From: Limnephilus marmoratus
Lineage: Eukaryota; Arthropoda; Insecta; Trichoptera; Limnephilidae
DNA length: 64,000 bases
Assembly: GCA_917880885.1 (NCBI GenBank)
Contig: OU862916.1
Location: forward strand, 46,784,831 to 46,848,830
Reading direction: 5' to 3'
Shown: positions 23,367 through 33,994 of the stretch, piece after piece
How positions within the stretch are numbered: the stretch's first letter is position 1
How the letters are laid out: every line of letters begins with the position of its first letter
Made by a program: the position numbers and the translations under genes
Notes under the pieces: generated by a model
Databases searched by the model: none
What the model saw: the letters and a program-made list of their open reading frames with translations, nothing else
What the model was told of the DNA's origin: nothing

Positions 23367-23570
23367 AGCCTCCGCCTACGACGTGTTTGCCCCCGGGTTG
23401 GTTGGCGCTGCGCTGGGCGCGGGCGCGGCCCCCGCTCTGGGGCCCGGAGCACCTCCGGCGCGCCGTGCCTCATTCCGCATAGCTCCCGACGATGAGCCCG
23501 GCAGCCCGGACCGGCCACCCACGCTGCTCGTTGACGAGGACAGAAGGCTGCGAAGGAGGGGAAGTCAGCT
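23367..23570 (+). CDS. Fife: Active-zone scaffold (probably Fife), linker exon
   Basis: Follows acceptor taattgcag; the first base A completes an Arg codon with the AG left by the previous exon, then ASAYDVFAPGLVG follows. It ends two bases into a codon before gtaagt. Contents are Ala/Gly/Pro-rich, with RRASFRIAPDDEPGSPDR and LVDEDRRLRRRGSQ. RRASF and RRGSQ are good matches to basophilic kinase sites (inference only). No folded domain is visible. Phase agreement at both ends and the strong GC contrast with the flanks support it as a real exon. Confidence 0.75.
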
Positions 23571-23701
23571 GTAAGTTATTTAATTATTTTATTGTATTTA
23601 TTTTATTTTCTTCCTTTTATTTTTAAGCATTTACCATAGATATATGAATATTACTAGACCTGCCCTAAGTGATAAAAGTGTATTATTTCCCCCTCCCCAT
23701 A

Positions 23702-23719
23702 CCGGTTCCTTGGAACCGG
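23702..23719. repeat. Short perfect hairpin
   Basis: ccggttcc-tt-ggaaccgg, 8-bp GC-rich stem with a two-base loop, in the intron after the 23367-23570 exon. Function unknown; it may be a chance palindrome. Confidence 0.8.
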
Positions 23720-23939
23720 CTGGGATTGAGTATGGCTTCGCGTGAATCTAAAAAATGTGACGTCATCATTCTTCTGCGAGCCAGCGTCAAGCGCTCATCG
23801 GTGCATTTTACGAAATAACACCGCAAAAAACATGGTTTATGTTTTGAAAACGTGTAAATATATACTCGAGATACATGGCGTGTGCTCGTCGGTGTTTACG
23901 GGGTAAGTAAATTATGAAACATTTGTAAAAGTGTCCTAA

Positions 23940-24001
23940 CTAAATACGGCAACAAAATATTGGGGACTGAAAATAAACGAACTTTACTTTGCCGTATTTA
24001 G
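23940..24001. repeat. Inverted repeat, 13-bp arms
   Basis: ctaaatacggcaa (23940-23952) is inverted at 23989-24001, loop about 36 bp. It could be the core of a degraded TIR element. Confidence 0.8.
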
Positions 24002-24351
24002 ACTTCGCAAATTTGATCAATACGCGGCGAGCAATTCGCGCTCCCATGTAACAAGGTCTAATCATTCAAAAGCAGAGTTTACTTTTAAGAACTAAATGGT
24101 GATATTATAATGCGAGGTGCCTATATACTGTCATATTGAGTTATCGACAAATTACATATCTCCAAAGTCGTCTTCCCGCTCTGCGCCCCGCTGTAGTTGG
24201 TTTCTCCCTCAACTTTATGTTTTGGTCTACTAATATTCGTATATCTATGGCATTTACCGATCTGGAGGCGTGTAATGCACGACATGTGATGATTTACAGG
24301 TTACCGGCTTAACCCATACGTCAAATGCCTTTGAATGAATGCACACAATTT

Positions 24352-24872
24352 AGGAGGTGCAATTGGATAACCAATATCTCTGTCATCCCAAGTGGTTCGG
24401 TACGTTTAGTGACTTAGCAAGGTGCCTGGGTTCATGGACTTGGTAGCGAATGCGTCTGACCGCCAAATGCGAGGTACGCCGGATCGGAAGAGACTGGATG
24501 AGGGAGACATTTTAATTTCCCAACCTTCCTCTTCCCCACCTCCTTCGCCTCCCCACTTCCTTCATCCTCATAACATACCCCAATTGGGGCCATACCTCAC
24601 TGGCTCCAGACGGGAGCAGTGGAGATTCTTGTGCGGTATTCACTATAAAAAAAAAAAAATTCTCCAGCAGGACTCTCTCGGATCATCGCCTTATTAACGC
24701 AGTGGTAGGGATGGATTAATATATCCATCACTGCTGGACATACTGACCACAAGATTTCTACCCACCACACACAGATTTTTTCCTTCACAGAACTTCATTT
24801 CCCAAAAAGACAATGGCCCTGAAGGGATTTTTTTACTCAGGGCCACCTGTGTGGAGCTAATGGAAAAAAACA
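24352..24872 (+). repeat. SINE-A copy split by a SINE-B fragment
   Basis: The left part 24352-24515 (caagtggttcggtacgttta, tgcctgggttcatgg, gaagagactggatgagggag) and right part 24661-24872 (tctccagcaggactctctcg to ctgtgtggagctaatgg) make one SINE-A when the SINE-B 3' fragment 24512-24660 is removed. Confidence 0.8.
24512..24660 (+). repeat. SINE-B 3' fragment nested in SINE-A
   Basis: cccaaccttcctcttccc, cataccccaattgggg, tccagacgggagcagtgg and gtgcggtattcac, followed by an A13 run. Confidence 0.85.
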
Positions 24873-24969
24873 CTTTGAACGCTTTTTAATGACAGTGTCA
24901 TTTTTTTATTGTTATTGATTGTTAGAACATCTAAATATAAATCAGTCATTACAACTAGTTACAACATTG

Positions 24970-25100
24970 ATTAGTTAGTGGCTGAGTTGAGAAAACGAGC
25001 CCTGCTTCCCACCCAAGCTTTATTCGTTCAATTCCTCTCTTGGTAAGTTCTCCGTCATTACACTAGCAACATTTGGCACTGGTAATGATTTCATTATTAA
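24970..25100 (+). repeat. SINE-C copy (tRNA-like head)
   Basis: gttagtggctgagttgag, cttcccacccaagctttatt, cgttcaattcctctcttggt, aagttctccgtcatta. It shares its layout with the copies at 27028 and 57600. The cgttcaattcc block is a degenerate B box. Confidence 0.65.
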
Positions 25101-25604
25101 TGAATATTTCAAATATTTTCAAGATATTCGTAATCAGGGATTACGAATAACCATTTTGTCATACTTTAAAAAAATAGTTTACCAGAAATGTCGGGATTAA
25201 ATTTTGCCGATTCTCTCGTAATTATTTCAAATATCCCCGTGACGGTTAAGAAGTATTTTTAATTACACTGGGTTAATTTAACGATTATGATGTACCTATT
25301 AGTTTCTTACTTTTTTCGTAAATTTAATCGGATTAATTGTAAAAATTAATATAAACATAAACATAAAAATTAAAAACGATTTTATTTAAATAGGCAATTC
25401 ACCTTAAAGAGAGTGTTTTGTGCCGATAAAGTTAAGAAAGATAAAGAGGTAGGACAAATCAAATATTGAAGTCATTCAAGCCCATGAACTTAAATAGAAC
25501 TGAAAAACGCGAGTTGAGAGACTGCAAATACGGAATACTGAGGGAAGATTTATGATTCATTTCAGACATCCTAGGAACACGTGAATTAATGATAATAATT
25601 AAGA

Positions 25605-26538
25605 AAAATGATTATTTGCTTGGCAGATGACCTCAAACTTTTGATGGAAATAATCTGTTACTATGACTGCTTAAAAATGCAATCTGACCTTGATGCTATT
25701 GCAGAATGGTCAGTAAAAAACAAATTAGAATTCAATATAAAAAAATGTGTAACTATGACATATACCCGCTCCCAGAAGCCCATAGTTTTTTAATACAATA
25801 TTAAAGGGAAAACATTGTGCCGAGTCAATAGCTTTAAAGATCTCGGTATCGTCTTTGATCCCAAACTGACATTCTCGGATCATATATCACGGCTCACTCC
25901 AGCATGCTACAAACTCCTGGGTTTCATCATCAGAATATGTAAGCAATTTGATGACCCAGATGCAATGATAGCCATGTTTGATGGAGTCATAAGAAGTAAG
26001 CTGGAGTATGCCAGTGGTGTGTGGACTCCGCACCAAGCAAAGTATATTAATATGCTAGAACAAATTCAGAAAAAGTTCCTTAGGTATGTCTATATGCGGA
26101 TGCATGGAACGTACCCGAGATTCATGCACCATATGGAATTACTTGAGGCAACAAATAGATTTAGCTTGGAAACTACACGTTATGCAAATCTTGCAATTCT
26201 TAGTTTTAACATAATCCATAATCGTATTGACAGCCCATTCCTCTTGGAATGTTATGGCTTATACGTGCCTGAAAATTTCAGCCGTAGTCGTCGACACGAC
26301 TTGTTCAAAATACCATACGGCAGAACAGATGTTCTAGCACAGCATAGCATGACAAGGGGAATGGTGCTGTTGAACGAAATATCGGAAACACTAGATATAT
26401 ATAACTCTTCGTTAGATAGCCTTAAGATTTTTTTGTATAATAATTATCTTCCTAGGTGTTAAGACTGTCAAAATGAGAAAATTGTACAGTAATTGGATAA
26501 AAATCTGTTGTACAATATTTAAAAAAAAAAAAAAAAAA
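25605..26538 (+). pseudogene. LINE reverse transcriptase C-terminal fragment with A tail
   Basis: Begins at a degraded motif C (LADDLKLL), has one stop near 25790, then runs open for 215 codons: FKDLGIVFDPKLTFSDHI, SKLEYASGVWTPHQ, LSFNIIHNRIDSPFLLE. It is related to the C-terminus of the intact LINE at 30016-32850 but clearly a different family. The 3' end is a long A run at about 26520-26538. Everything 5' of motif C is missing. Confidence 0.85.
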
Positions 26539-27027
26539 GATATAATGGTTACGATTTTAAATGAATTAATTCTCTGTAAAAAAAGCTCCTCTTAGAACTT
26601 ACAACTATTTATTAGACATTAACTGCTTTCACCACTTTTGGCACACTCCCTTTGAAAATGCTTGGAGACTGGTAAATGTAATTAAGGGTTGAACATTCCC
26701 TCCTCCCTCCTCTTGTACCACTCCCCTACAGCACCCAACTCCCACGTGGTCAGCTGAGATGATCCAATAAGCACGGAGCCCTGATTCGTCAAACACTCTC
26801 TAAGATGTTCCCATACAGGACATTTAGTGAACTGGGCAGAGAGGATGGGGGGGAGTAATCTCATTCAATATTTAAGATCTAAAGACTAAACTTAGTTGAG
26901 AAAGGTCTCAGGCGGTGGGTGGGTTAACGAATTATTAAATTCAGGCCTTTCAATCAATAATTTGTGTAGTATACCCATAAAATGTGTTTAACTATAAAGC
27001 AGAGATATTTTTTTATAAATCAACAAC

Positions 27028-27150
27028 CAATTAGTGACCGAGTAGTCCAGGGCATCGGGTTCCCAAACCAGGCGTTGCTGGTTCAATCCTCTGCTAGCTA
27101 AGTCCTCCATTATTGCACAAGTAGCGTAGCTAGGTACTGTTTCAACTCGG
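27028..27150 (+). repeat. SINE-C copy (tRNA-like head)
   Basis: agtgaccgagtagtccaggg (A-box-like), cgggttcccaaaccaggcgt, gctggttcaatcctctgcta (B box) and gctaagtcctccattattgc. It lies just upstream of a LINE-A fragment. Confidence 0.7.
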
Positions 27151-27269
27151 CCGTTTTGCATATCGTCTGACTGTAAATTTTGTTGTTCGTTACGTTTCCT
27201 GGTCAAGATGGTGGACGTGTTTAGTACTGCCTTTTTATCCCTCAATAGTTCGCATGAATAGTACACAAC

Positions 27270-27792
27270 TGCTAACCCTGGCAAACTTGGCAGCCACCTC
27301 TGGTCTGGAGCTCCAAAATACCTGAAAAATACCCTCGACTCTGTACAGAAACGGGCGGTCCGTTTGATAGATTCTCCCATCTTAACAGACGGATTGCAAT
27401 CTTCAGAGCAACGTCGGGTGGGAATGCTATCCTTGTTCTACCGGTATTACAATGGAAAATGCTCCGAGGAACTAGCATCATTGATCCCTTCGGCACCGGT
27501 GCATAGTCGGGAAATACGCCAAACGCGTGCCCAACATTTGTACACGATTGATATTTGTCACATGAGAACAGGTCGTTACTTCGACTCGTTCTTGTGTTCA
27601 ACAGCCCGGCTGTGGAATGATTTGCCGGCCTCTGTGTTTCCTACTTCCTACAACATGGGTCTCTTCAAGACCAATGTTCATTCCTTCTTCTCCTCTAAAA
27701 AACTTTCCACACAGCATCCCAGATTACATAGGCCCTGAGGGAAATTATTTTTCTCAAGGCCTCCTGTGTGGAGTTAACGTAAAAAAAAAATA
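27270..27792 (+). pseudogene. LINE-A RT C-terminal fragment and 3' stem-loop
   Basis: Same family as 49991-50552: GSHLWSGAPKYLKNTLDSVQ, RLIDSPILTDGLQSSEQRR, ICHMRTGRYFDSFLCSTAR, FPTSYNMGLFKTNVHSFF. A one-codon difference at QSSEQRR/QSLEHRR separates the copies. It ends with the hairpin and an A tail at 27780-27790. The 5' truncation is near 27275, directly after SINE-C related sequence. Confidence 0.88.
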
Positions 27793-28431
27793 AAATGAGC
27801 GTGGATTGATCTATGAGCTGTCAAATCGGACTAATCAATGTTGGGAAACCCACTTGCTTAAAGAAAGTTTTTAAAAAAGAATTGTCATGGTGGGAGTTAA
27901 GGTTCATATAAAAAACGTTTAACAAAGTTAGCTTATACGGGCCTTTTTCGGAAAAAAACTCATCGGGTAGCTTGAAGTAAAACACTGCCACTTGTATTGC
28001 AGTTAATTCAAATCTCCCTTTGGAACATGGACTTTGGGCTATCTTACGAATTTTAGCCAATCACCACTCTACCCCCTAGATGACCTAACCTTGTTAAACG
28101 CATTTTCTACGAACCTTGGGTGAGAGTGAATTTTTTTTGTACAAATTGAATAATCCATTATTTGAAATTTTTAAAAGTGTTATTTAAATATGTAGTTTAT
28201 AATTAAGTAGATATGTATTTAAGTATTTCATTTTTCTTTTTATTTATTACAGAGAGACAATTAGAAACTACTTTTCACAGAACTACCAGTGCTAGTACTG
28301 CACATAACATGTATCCACTACAAATATGAGATACACCAAATTAGGGGTGATGCGGTATCTTTATTTGACTCCAGTGACCTAAATTAAATAAATCTAAATT
28401 TTATTTATTTCATTCGCCACATCTTCCCCAG

Positions 28432-28640
28432 GCCCGATATCTCAGCGCTTGTGAACCGCGTGCCAGTGCTGGGCGGCGCTTCGTCACCCCCGCAGCCCGC
28501 CCTGGCCACCCCGGCAGTGCGACAGCAGTCCGTGGACATCGGCGAGGCCATCAGGATAGTAATCCACGACGTGGACAATGCCGTGGCCGCGCGCAGACGG
28601 GTCCTGCTCAGGAGGGACCCGGCCGACAAGGCACACCGCA
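28432..28640 (+). CDS. Fife: Active-zone scaffold (probably Fife), exon leading into the PDZ domain
   Basis: Follows acceptor cttccccag; its first base completes a Leu codon from the previous exon, then PDISALVNRVPVLGG. The second half, SVDIGEAIRIVIHDVDNAV and then RRRVLLRRDPADKAHR, is much less low-complexity than the other linker exons and looks conserved. In Fife-type proteins this sort of segment runs directly into the PDZ domain, so the next exon should start the PDZ (inference). It ends one base into a codon before gtgagt. No PDZ or C2 exon was recognised between here and the window end, implying an intron of at least 35 kb or a missed exon. Decayed partial copies of this exon lie just downstream. 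Confidence 0.82.
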
Positions 28641-28680
28641 GTGAGTATCGCAGTAAGCCCTCACACTGTCTATCCATCTT

Positions 28681-29340
28681 CTCTTCTTCACAGTGTTTAG
28701 TGTTAAATATAGTGGTTGAGACTGATAATATTATCGAGACCATCAGGATAGTCATCCATGACTTAGAGAATCCTTCTCAACAGGAAACCTGGCGACAAGC
28801 AGTGAGTATCGCAGTAAGCACTCACACGATCTATCCTTCTCTTGTAGCAGATATTAATATGTATGTTAGATGTATTATGAAGCAAAAGGTAATATTTTAA
28901 GTGGGCGCCAGATCGTTTAAACTTTAACGAACAAATTATTTAAGACGTGATAGATAATGTTAAATCATAATAAGAATATAATAAATAAAGATTGAGGTTT
29001 TATGTGACCAATTTCCTCCATAGTTTAATGTCTTCTCTCTGTGCCTGTTTGGATTCAACTGCTAATCCAGTCTGTTAAAACTGCAAGGGATGTCTCGCCA
29101 ACGAACTTTATTTTTGTAGCGATAATGAAATCGGGGTTGGATGATCCATGTGACGGAATCAACACGTTACACTCTTCTTCACAGTGTTTAGTGCTAACAC
29201 TATTGACATAGTGTGATTAATGGTTGAGACTCACAACAGCCTGAGAATATCGACGAGACCATCTGGATAGTCTCTAGAACTCTCAAACGGCAGATAAATA
29301 TACCATCATTCTTCACGGTGTTTAGTGTTAACACCTTCGA
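28681..29340 (+). pseudogene. Decayed tandem copies of the 28432-28640 exon and its donor side
   Basis: Bases 28725-28772 repeat 28536-28583 (gaYcatcaggatagt, then catccaYgac), and 28791-28841 repeat the exon's end plus its splice donor and following intron: gtgagtatcgcagtaag is identical in both. The copy reads IETIRIVIHDLENPS but has lost bases before the donor, so its donor phase no longer matches. A second tier at 29171-29290 repeats the intron part (cttcttcacagtgtttagtg), a ggttgagact stretch and a weaker exon echo (gagaccatctggatagt). A third echo of the intron part is at 29309-29335. The series looks like exon-containing tandem duplication followed by decay. An expressed alternative exon is less likely because of the phase loss. 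Confidence 0.7.
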
Positions 29341-30015
29341 TTATTCTGTTCATCGCATCTGGTATTGAGACGATTGATTTAACATTGTGATGGTTTAAGT
29401 AGGTAATTGCAAAAGGGAAAAACTGAGTGCAAGCCATGAAGGTCATGGTTAAGATGGGACAAAAAAGTCTTTCGAATTCTGGATAACCCCGTATCAAGGA
29501 TTTAAATACAGATTACATTCATAAGGTTTTTTAATAGAAGAAGAAAAGGCAGTATTTTTAATGCAGTTTTAAGTATTGTTTCCTACTTTCAATTCAAGGT
29601 GGTATTTTTTTTTTAACTTCTTATGCAATCTGAAAGGTTAATGTAGCTGTTCGTATATATTGTAGGCTTTCGGAATTTTTAATGATTTATTTATTTATTT
29701 ATTTATTTGTTTATTAAGACATACACAGTACATATAATACAGATTATAAGGTATGTTAAATTAAATTATTACATGGTTATGTACCTATTACGTAAGTCCA
29801 TAGAATATCATTTGGTAATTACGCCTGAGATATGAACCGGTGTTAGAACTTAATTATTGAATAAATGAGTAATAATAATAAGAAGGAAGAAAAAAAAGGG
29901 GGGGGGGGGGAGATAAGGAGACATTTTAAAATAAAGAATTATATGCTCACTAATTGTAATTGACTGATTAAAGTTTAATGAAAAGTTAAGTGTAAGTAAT
30001 TTTAAAACAATTATA

Positions 30016-32850
30016 TCACGCCAAGAAATTTAATAAATTAGTTTTGTATGTTTGCAAGGAATCATGAAAAATGTCTAAGTGTAGTAATTTTTCATAGTGG
30101 GTATAAGTTATGATTGCGCGAGTAATTGGTGAGTTACTCGCTGCATTAGTGTTATTGGATTCTATATGAAAAAGAGAAGTGTGCCTGGTACGCCTCATTG
30201 GGACATTTAAACCAATAGTGGATAGCAATTCAGGACTATCTATTTTATTATTTAGCAGGTTATACAGAAACAGCAGATCTGATAATGTGCGTCTTTTTTG
30301 TAAACTTAACATGTTATTTGTAGTTTTGTTGTATTTCTTGAATAAATATTTAGAGAATTTATTCTGTATACTTTCTACTATATCTATGTACACCTTATAT
30401 TGAGGATTCCATACCGGGGATGCATACTCCAGTGGACTTCTGACCAATGAACAAAACAACATTTCAAGAGTCTTAGCACTTTTGAAAACTTTACATATTC
30501 TTAATAAGAAACCTAGCATCTTGTAGGATTTTGATATTATGTGTTCGATATGCTTATCAAAAATTAATTTGTTGTCTAAATAAACACCTAGATCTTTACA
30601 TGTAGACGTAGATTGTAAAGGTTTATTATTCAAGTTGTAAGAATAGATGATTTTATTTTTATTTCTAGTAAATGTAATTGAGTGACACTTAGAAATGTTT
30701 AAGGACAGTAAATTTGATTCACAATACGCGCACAAATGATCAAGATCGCTTTGTAATTCTATACAATCAGATAAAGACTGTATAGGTTTAAAAATTTTCA
30801 TATCATCCGCATATAACACAAAGTAACTATTTTGAAAGCATACATAGATGTCATTTATGTAAATATTAAATAAGAGTGGTCCGAGATGTGACCCCTGGGG
30901 CACACCCGAGACGATTTCCGTTAAACAGGATGCGAAACCGTTGACAACCGTGATTTGGTGCCGATTACTGACGTATGATGCGATCCATCTATAGAGATCA
31001 CCGTGAATTCCTAGACTAAATAACTTCTGTAAAAGAATATAGTGATTAACACGGTCGAATGCTTTGGAATAATCAGTATAGATGGCATCTACCTGGCATC
31101 GCATATCCATTTGAGCATGAAGAAAATTTATAAAAGACACAAGATTCGAGGTTGTGGAGCGATTTCTCATAAAGCCATGTTGATTAGTTAAGAGTGAAGG
31201 TGAGATGGTAGAATATAATTGATCGTAAACAATTTTTTCCAAAACTTTACTTAGAATGGGCAATTTGGATATAGGTCGATAGTTGGAGACATCATTTTTA
31301 CTGCCATTTTTAAAGATTGGGGTAATCAAGGCTGTTTTCCACTTGTCAGGAAATGTTCCTTCAGATAGCGATAGTTTGAAAATGGCAAAAATGGGGGGTG
31401 TCAGTTGTTTACTACAATAATTTATAAAGATTCCTGGAAGTTGGTCGTTCCCCGGTCCCTTTTTGATATCGATGGACTTAAGGTATTTGAAAGTTATGTC
31501 TTCATTGATCTCGATTGAGCTAATAACGCTATTTGAATTAAAACAGTCACTGGCATTGCTTGTATGAGCAGGTTGAACATTCGAAAATACAGAACCAAAA
31601 TACTCGGAAAATAAATTGGCTACTCCTGTACTGTCATTAGCAGTTTTTTCACCATAAATCATATGATCGGGGATGGTAGGAGATTTTCTTTGAGAATTGA
31701 CATAGGACCATATTTTTCTAACATTATGCTGTATGCCGGATTCTATCGTAGAAATGTAGGTTTTGTAAGCCGCTGAAGCAACCGTTTTTTGTCTTTTGCG
31801 AAGCAAAGAAAATGACAGATAATCAAGAGGGTTCCGGTGACGCTTCCATGCTCTAAAGAATTTTAATTTTTCATTTATTATTTTTATTAAGGCTGCCGTG
31901 TACCATAGTGGATATTTTCCAGATTTAACAACTTTCTTGGGAATAAACGCATCGACAATTTGTTCAATTATAACGTAAAATGAATGTAACGCTGTATTTA
32001 CATCCGGTGCATTTATAACGGTAGACCAGTCGGTCTCATTCAGTTTCTCATTAATCTCGGTGTAATCTGCTTTATGGAATAATTTTATTGTTCGAGGAGT
32101 TGAGAGGGTTGCATTAGTGGATGGAAATTCTAGCTCTATAACCAATGATTTATGATGAGCATCCTCTTTAACCAAAGGGTGATCGGCAAGCGACACCTTA
32201 GCTGGAATGTTACAGAAAACAAGGTCCAAAATTCGTCCATAGTTATTAGGTAAATTGTTAAATTGGGTTAAATTTGCAAAATATAAGCAGTTAAGTAACG
32301 TGAGTGAACATTGGTCTCTGTTAGTTGACATTATTTGTTGATTATTCCATTTAAAATTTGGCATGTTATAGTCGCCTACGATTAGAAACTGATCATTGGG
32401 AAAACGGATTGTTAAGTCAGAAATAGTATTTGTATGACTGGTAAACAACGCTAATCTCTCTGAAGACGTTAATTTTGGACCGACACTAGGTATGTACACG
32501 CAGCACATATGGATGTTATAACAATGATGATTTGATTTTGATGTATTGACAGTTATCCAAATATCTTCAGCGTCTGAATTCCAAGAGCGGGGGGTAACAA
32601 AAAAATCTTTTTTAATACCTATGATTACGCCTCCACCAGTTGATTTACCAGTTCGATGGATATCCCTATCATTTCTGTAAACAGAATAGCGGTTATCAAA
32701 TAATTCTTCATCTAGGATGCTATCAACCAACCAACTTTCGGTAATGAAAATCAAGTCATAATTATTGAGCAGCACATTCTGATGAAATTCCAACGTTTTT
32801 GAGCGCAAACCTCTTGCATTTTGATAAAAAATTATTAAAGAATCAAGCAT
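30016..32850 (-). CDS. Intact LINE ORF: APE endonuclease plus reverse transcriptase (Jockey/CR1 group)
   Basis: A 944-codon frame without interruptions. The N-terminus IIFYQNARGLRSKT with FITESWL and later GDYNMPNF is an APE-type endonuclease that nicks target DNA. RT signatures follow in order: SNYRPISKLPILSKVLEKI, motif A YTDYSKAFDRVNH near residue 593, motif B SGVPQGSHLGPLLFNIYIND, and motif C YADD near residue 680. The C-terminal region (TCKDLGVYLDNKL, LVRSPLEYASPVWNP, NNKIDSPELL) is shared with several decayed LINEs in this window. All catalytic motifs look intact, so this copy may be able to move. No separate ORF1 was seen upstream. Clade naming within the Jockey/CR1 assemblage is not certain. 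Confidence 0.93.
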   Translation of the reverse strand: MLDSLIIFYQNARGLRSKTLEFHQNVLLNNYDLIFITESWLVDSILDEELFDNRYSVYRNDRDIHRTGKSTGGGVIIGIKKDFFVTPRSWNSDAEDIWITVNTSKSNHHCYNIHMCCVYIPSVGPKLTSSERLALFTSHTNTISDLTIRFPNDQFLIVGDYNMPNFKWNNQQIMSTNRDQCSLTLLNCLYFANLTQFNNLPNNYGRILDLVFCNIPAKVSLADHPLVKEDAHHKSLVIELEFPSTNATLSTPRTIKLFHKADYTEINEKLNETDWSTVINAPDVNTALHSFYVIIEQIVDAFIPKKVVKSGKYPLWYTAALIKIINEKLKFFRAWKRHRNPLDYLSFSLLRKRQKTVASAAYKTYISTIESGIQHNVRKIWSYVNSQRKSPTIPDHMIYGEKTANDSTGVANLFSEYFGSVFSNVQPAHTSNASDCFNSNSVISSIEINEDITFKYLKSIDIKKGPGNDQLPGIFINYCSKQLTPPIFAIFKLSLSEGTFPDKWKTALITPIFKNGSKNDVSNYRPISKLPILSKVLEKIVYDQLYSTISPSLLTNQHGFMRNRSTTSNLVSFINFLHAQMDMRCQVDAIYTDYSKAFDRVNHYILLQKLFSLGIHGDLYRWIASYVSNRHQITVVNGFASCLTEIVSGVPQGSHLGPLLFNIYINDIYVCFQNSYFVLYADDMKIFKPIQSLSDCIELQSDLDHLCAYCESNLLSLNISKCHSITFTRNKNKIIYSYNLNNKPLQSTSTCKDLGVYLDNKLIFDKHIEHIISKSYKMLGFLLRICKVFKSAKTLEMLFCSLVRSPLEYASPVWNPQYKVYIDIVESIQNKFSKYLFKKYNKTTNNMLSLQKRRTLSDLLFLYNLLNNKIDSPELLSTIGLNVPMRRTRHTSLFHIESNNTNAASNSPITRAIITYTHYEKLLHLDIFHDSLQTYKTNLLNFLA

Positions 32851-33010
32851 TGAGAAATACTGTTAATTACTTATGTAACCTTGTTTTCTATAAAATATTT
32901 TTGAAGAACATCATATTCATGAATTATATGTTCATAGTCATAAGTCCACTGGGCAAAGCAAAACATACAACTATCAATTAATGTGCGTGAGTACATTATG
33001 GAATGCATTA

Positions 33011-33133
33011 GTGAGCAATGAGCAGGTTGGGTTAATGTAAAAAGGGTGATATTTATAAAATTAATTAAGTGATTTTGTATTAGTGAGCAATGAGCAGGTT
33101 GGGTTAATGTAAAAAGGGTGATATTTATAGAAT
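33011..33133. repeat. Tandem 72-bp duplication upstream of LINE-B ORF
   Basis: A stretch beginning gtgagcaatgagcaggttgg starts at 33011 and again at 33083, with the following gttaatgtaaaaagggtgat preserved in both. It lies 5' of the intact LINE reading frame, where some LINEs carry repeated promoter monomers. Confidence 0.85.
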
Positions 33134-33994
33134 TAGGAAAAAAATCAGGAGAAAAATAGTATATTATTATTTTTATTAATTTTCTGTCTATATATCATCT
33201 GTCTATTTATTTAAATGAGTCTGTTACCAGCGGATGGAATTGCTTTTTATAAATATTTACAGTTTTATTCAGAGATTAATAAATTTTACACGTCAGACCT
33301 TCAAAACAAGAGGAGATTACAAGAGTCTACAAGATATTTTGTAAAACCACTCCATCCTTCTTTTGCCACCCCTTAAAGCATAATATTGACACTTCTTGAT
33401 GAAATTTTGCACACCTGACGTTCAAAATAAAAGGAAAATTACCGTAAACACATGATTAAAAAACTCTTTCCAAATCCTGGCAATACCTAGTTAAATAAAA
33501 TAAAATAAGAGGTTTGTGGAAAGTATTGACGCAATATCAAACAAAAACGTTAAAAAAACTCATTTTTATGTCGTTCTCGAAGCTACGTAGTAGACAATAT
33601 TCGTTACATCATAAATAATGTTGACCCAAAAATAATAAAATATCCTTAAAAGATATTTCGGTCCTCGCAAGAAGTTTGTCAACATCGCTTCTTATCACTT
33701 ATTCCCTCCGTGTAACTTTGTTTTGACTTGGGATCCTTTGTTTTCGCATGTTTCTCATAACACCCACCCTGTTTAGTTTAGTTCAGTTTTACGCGTTTAC
33801 CCTTAACAATAATAACCTTCAAATATCGTCGCATGTGACGTAATTGACAAAGGGTAGATATTTTTCTTTTTTCATTAGAAATGTTTTTTTTTATCAATAA
33901 TAAGAAGTTATTTCTCCTTAATTTTTTTGATAACTGCTATATATTTTTTTTAAACTCTGAATTTTGAATTTATCTGTGGATTATTAAATCAATA

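Larger units (their letters stand above)
29683..33135 (-). mobile_element. Near full-length LINE-B carrying the intact ORF
   Basis: On the minus strand the element ends in a TAAA-repeat tail, seen as tttattta repeats at 29687-29712, after a 3' untranslated region of about 300 bp that contains a G12-like homopolymer near 29898-29911. Upstream of the ORF, 33011-33130 carries two copies of a 72-bp unit, and the element probably extends to about 33135. Target duplications were not identified, so both ends are approximate. Confidence 0.7.

Noticed and set aside
28451..28900. Single 149-codon frame running through the exon and its decayed copy
   Set aside because: It reads across a good splice donor at 28641. 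The continuity past the donor is due to the duplicated exon, not evidence for one long exon.
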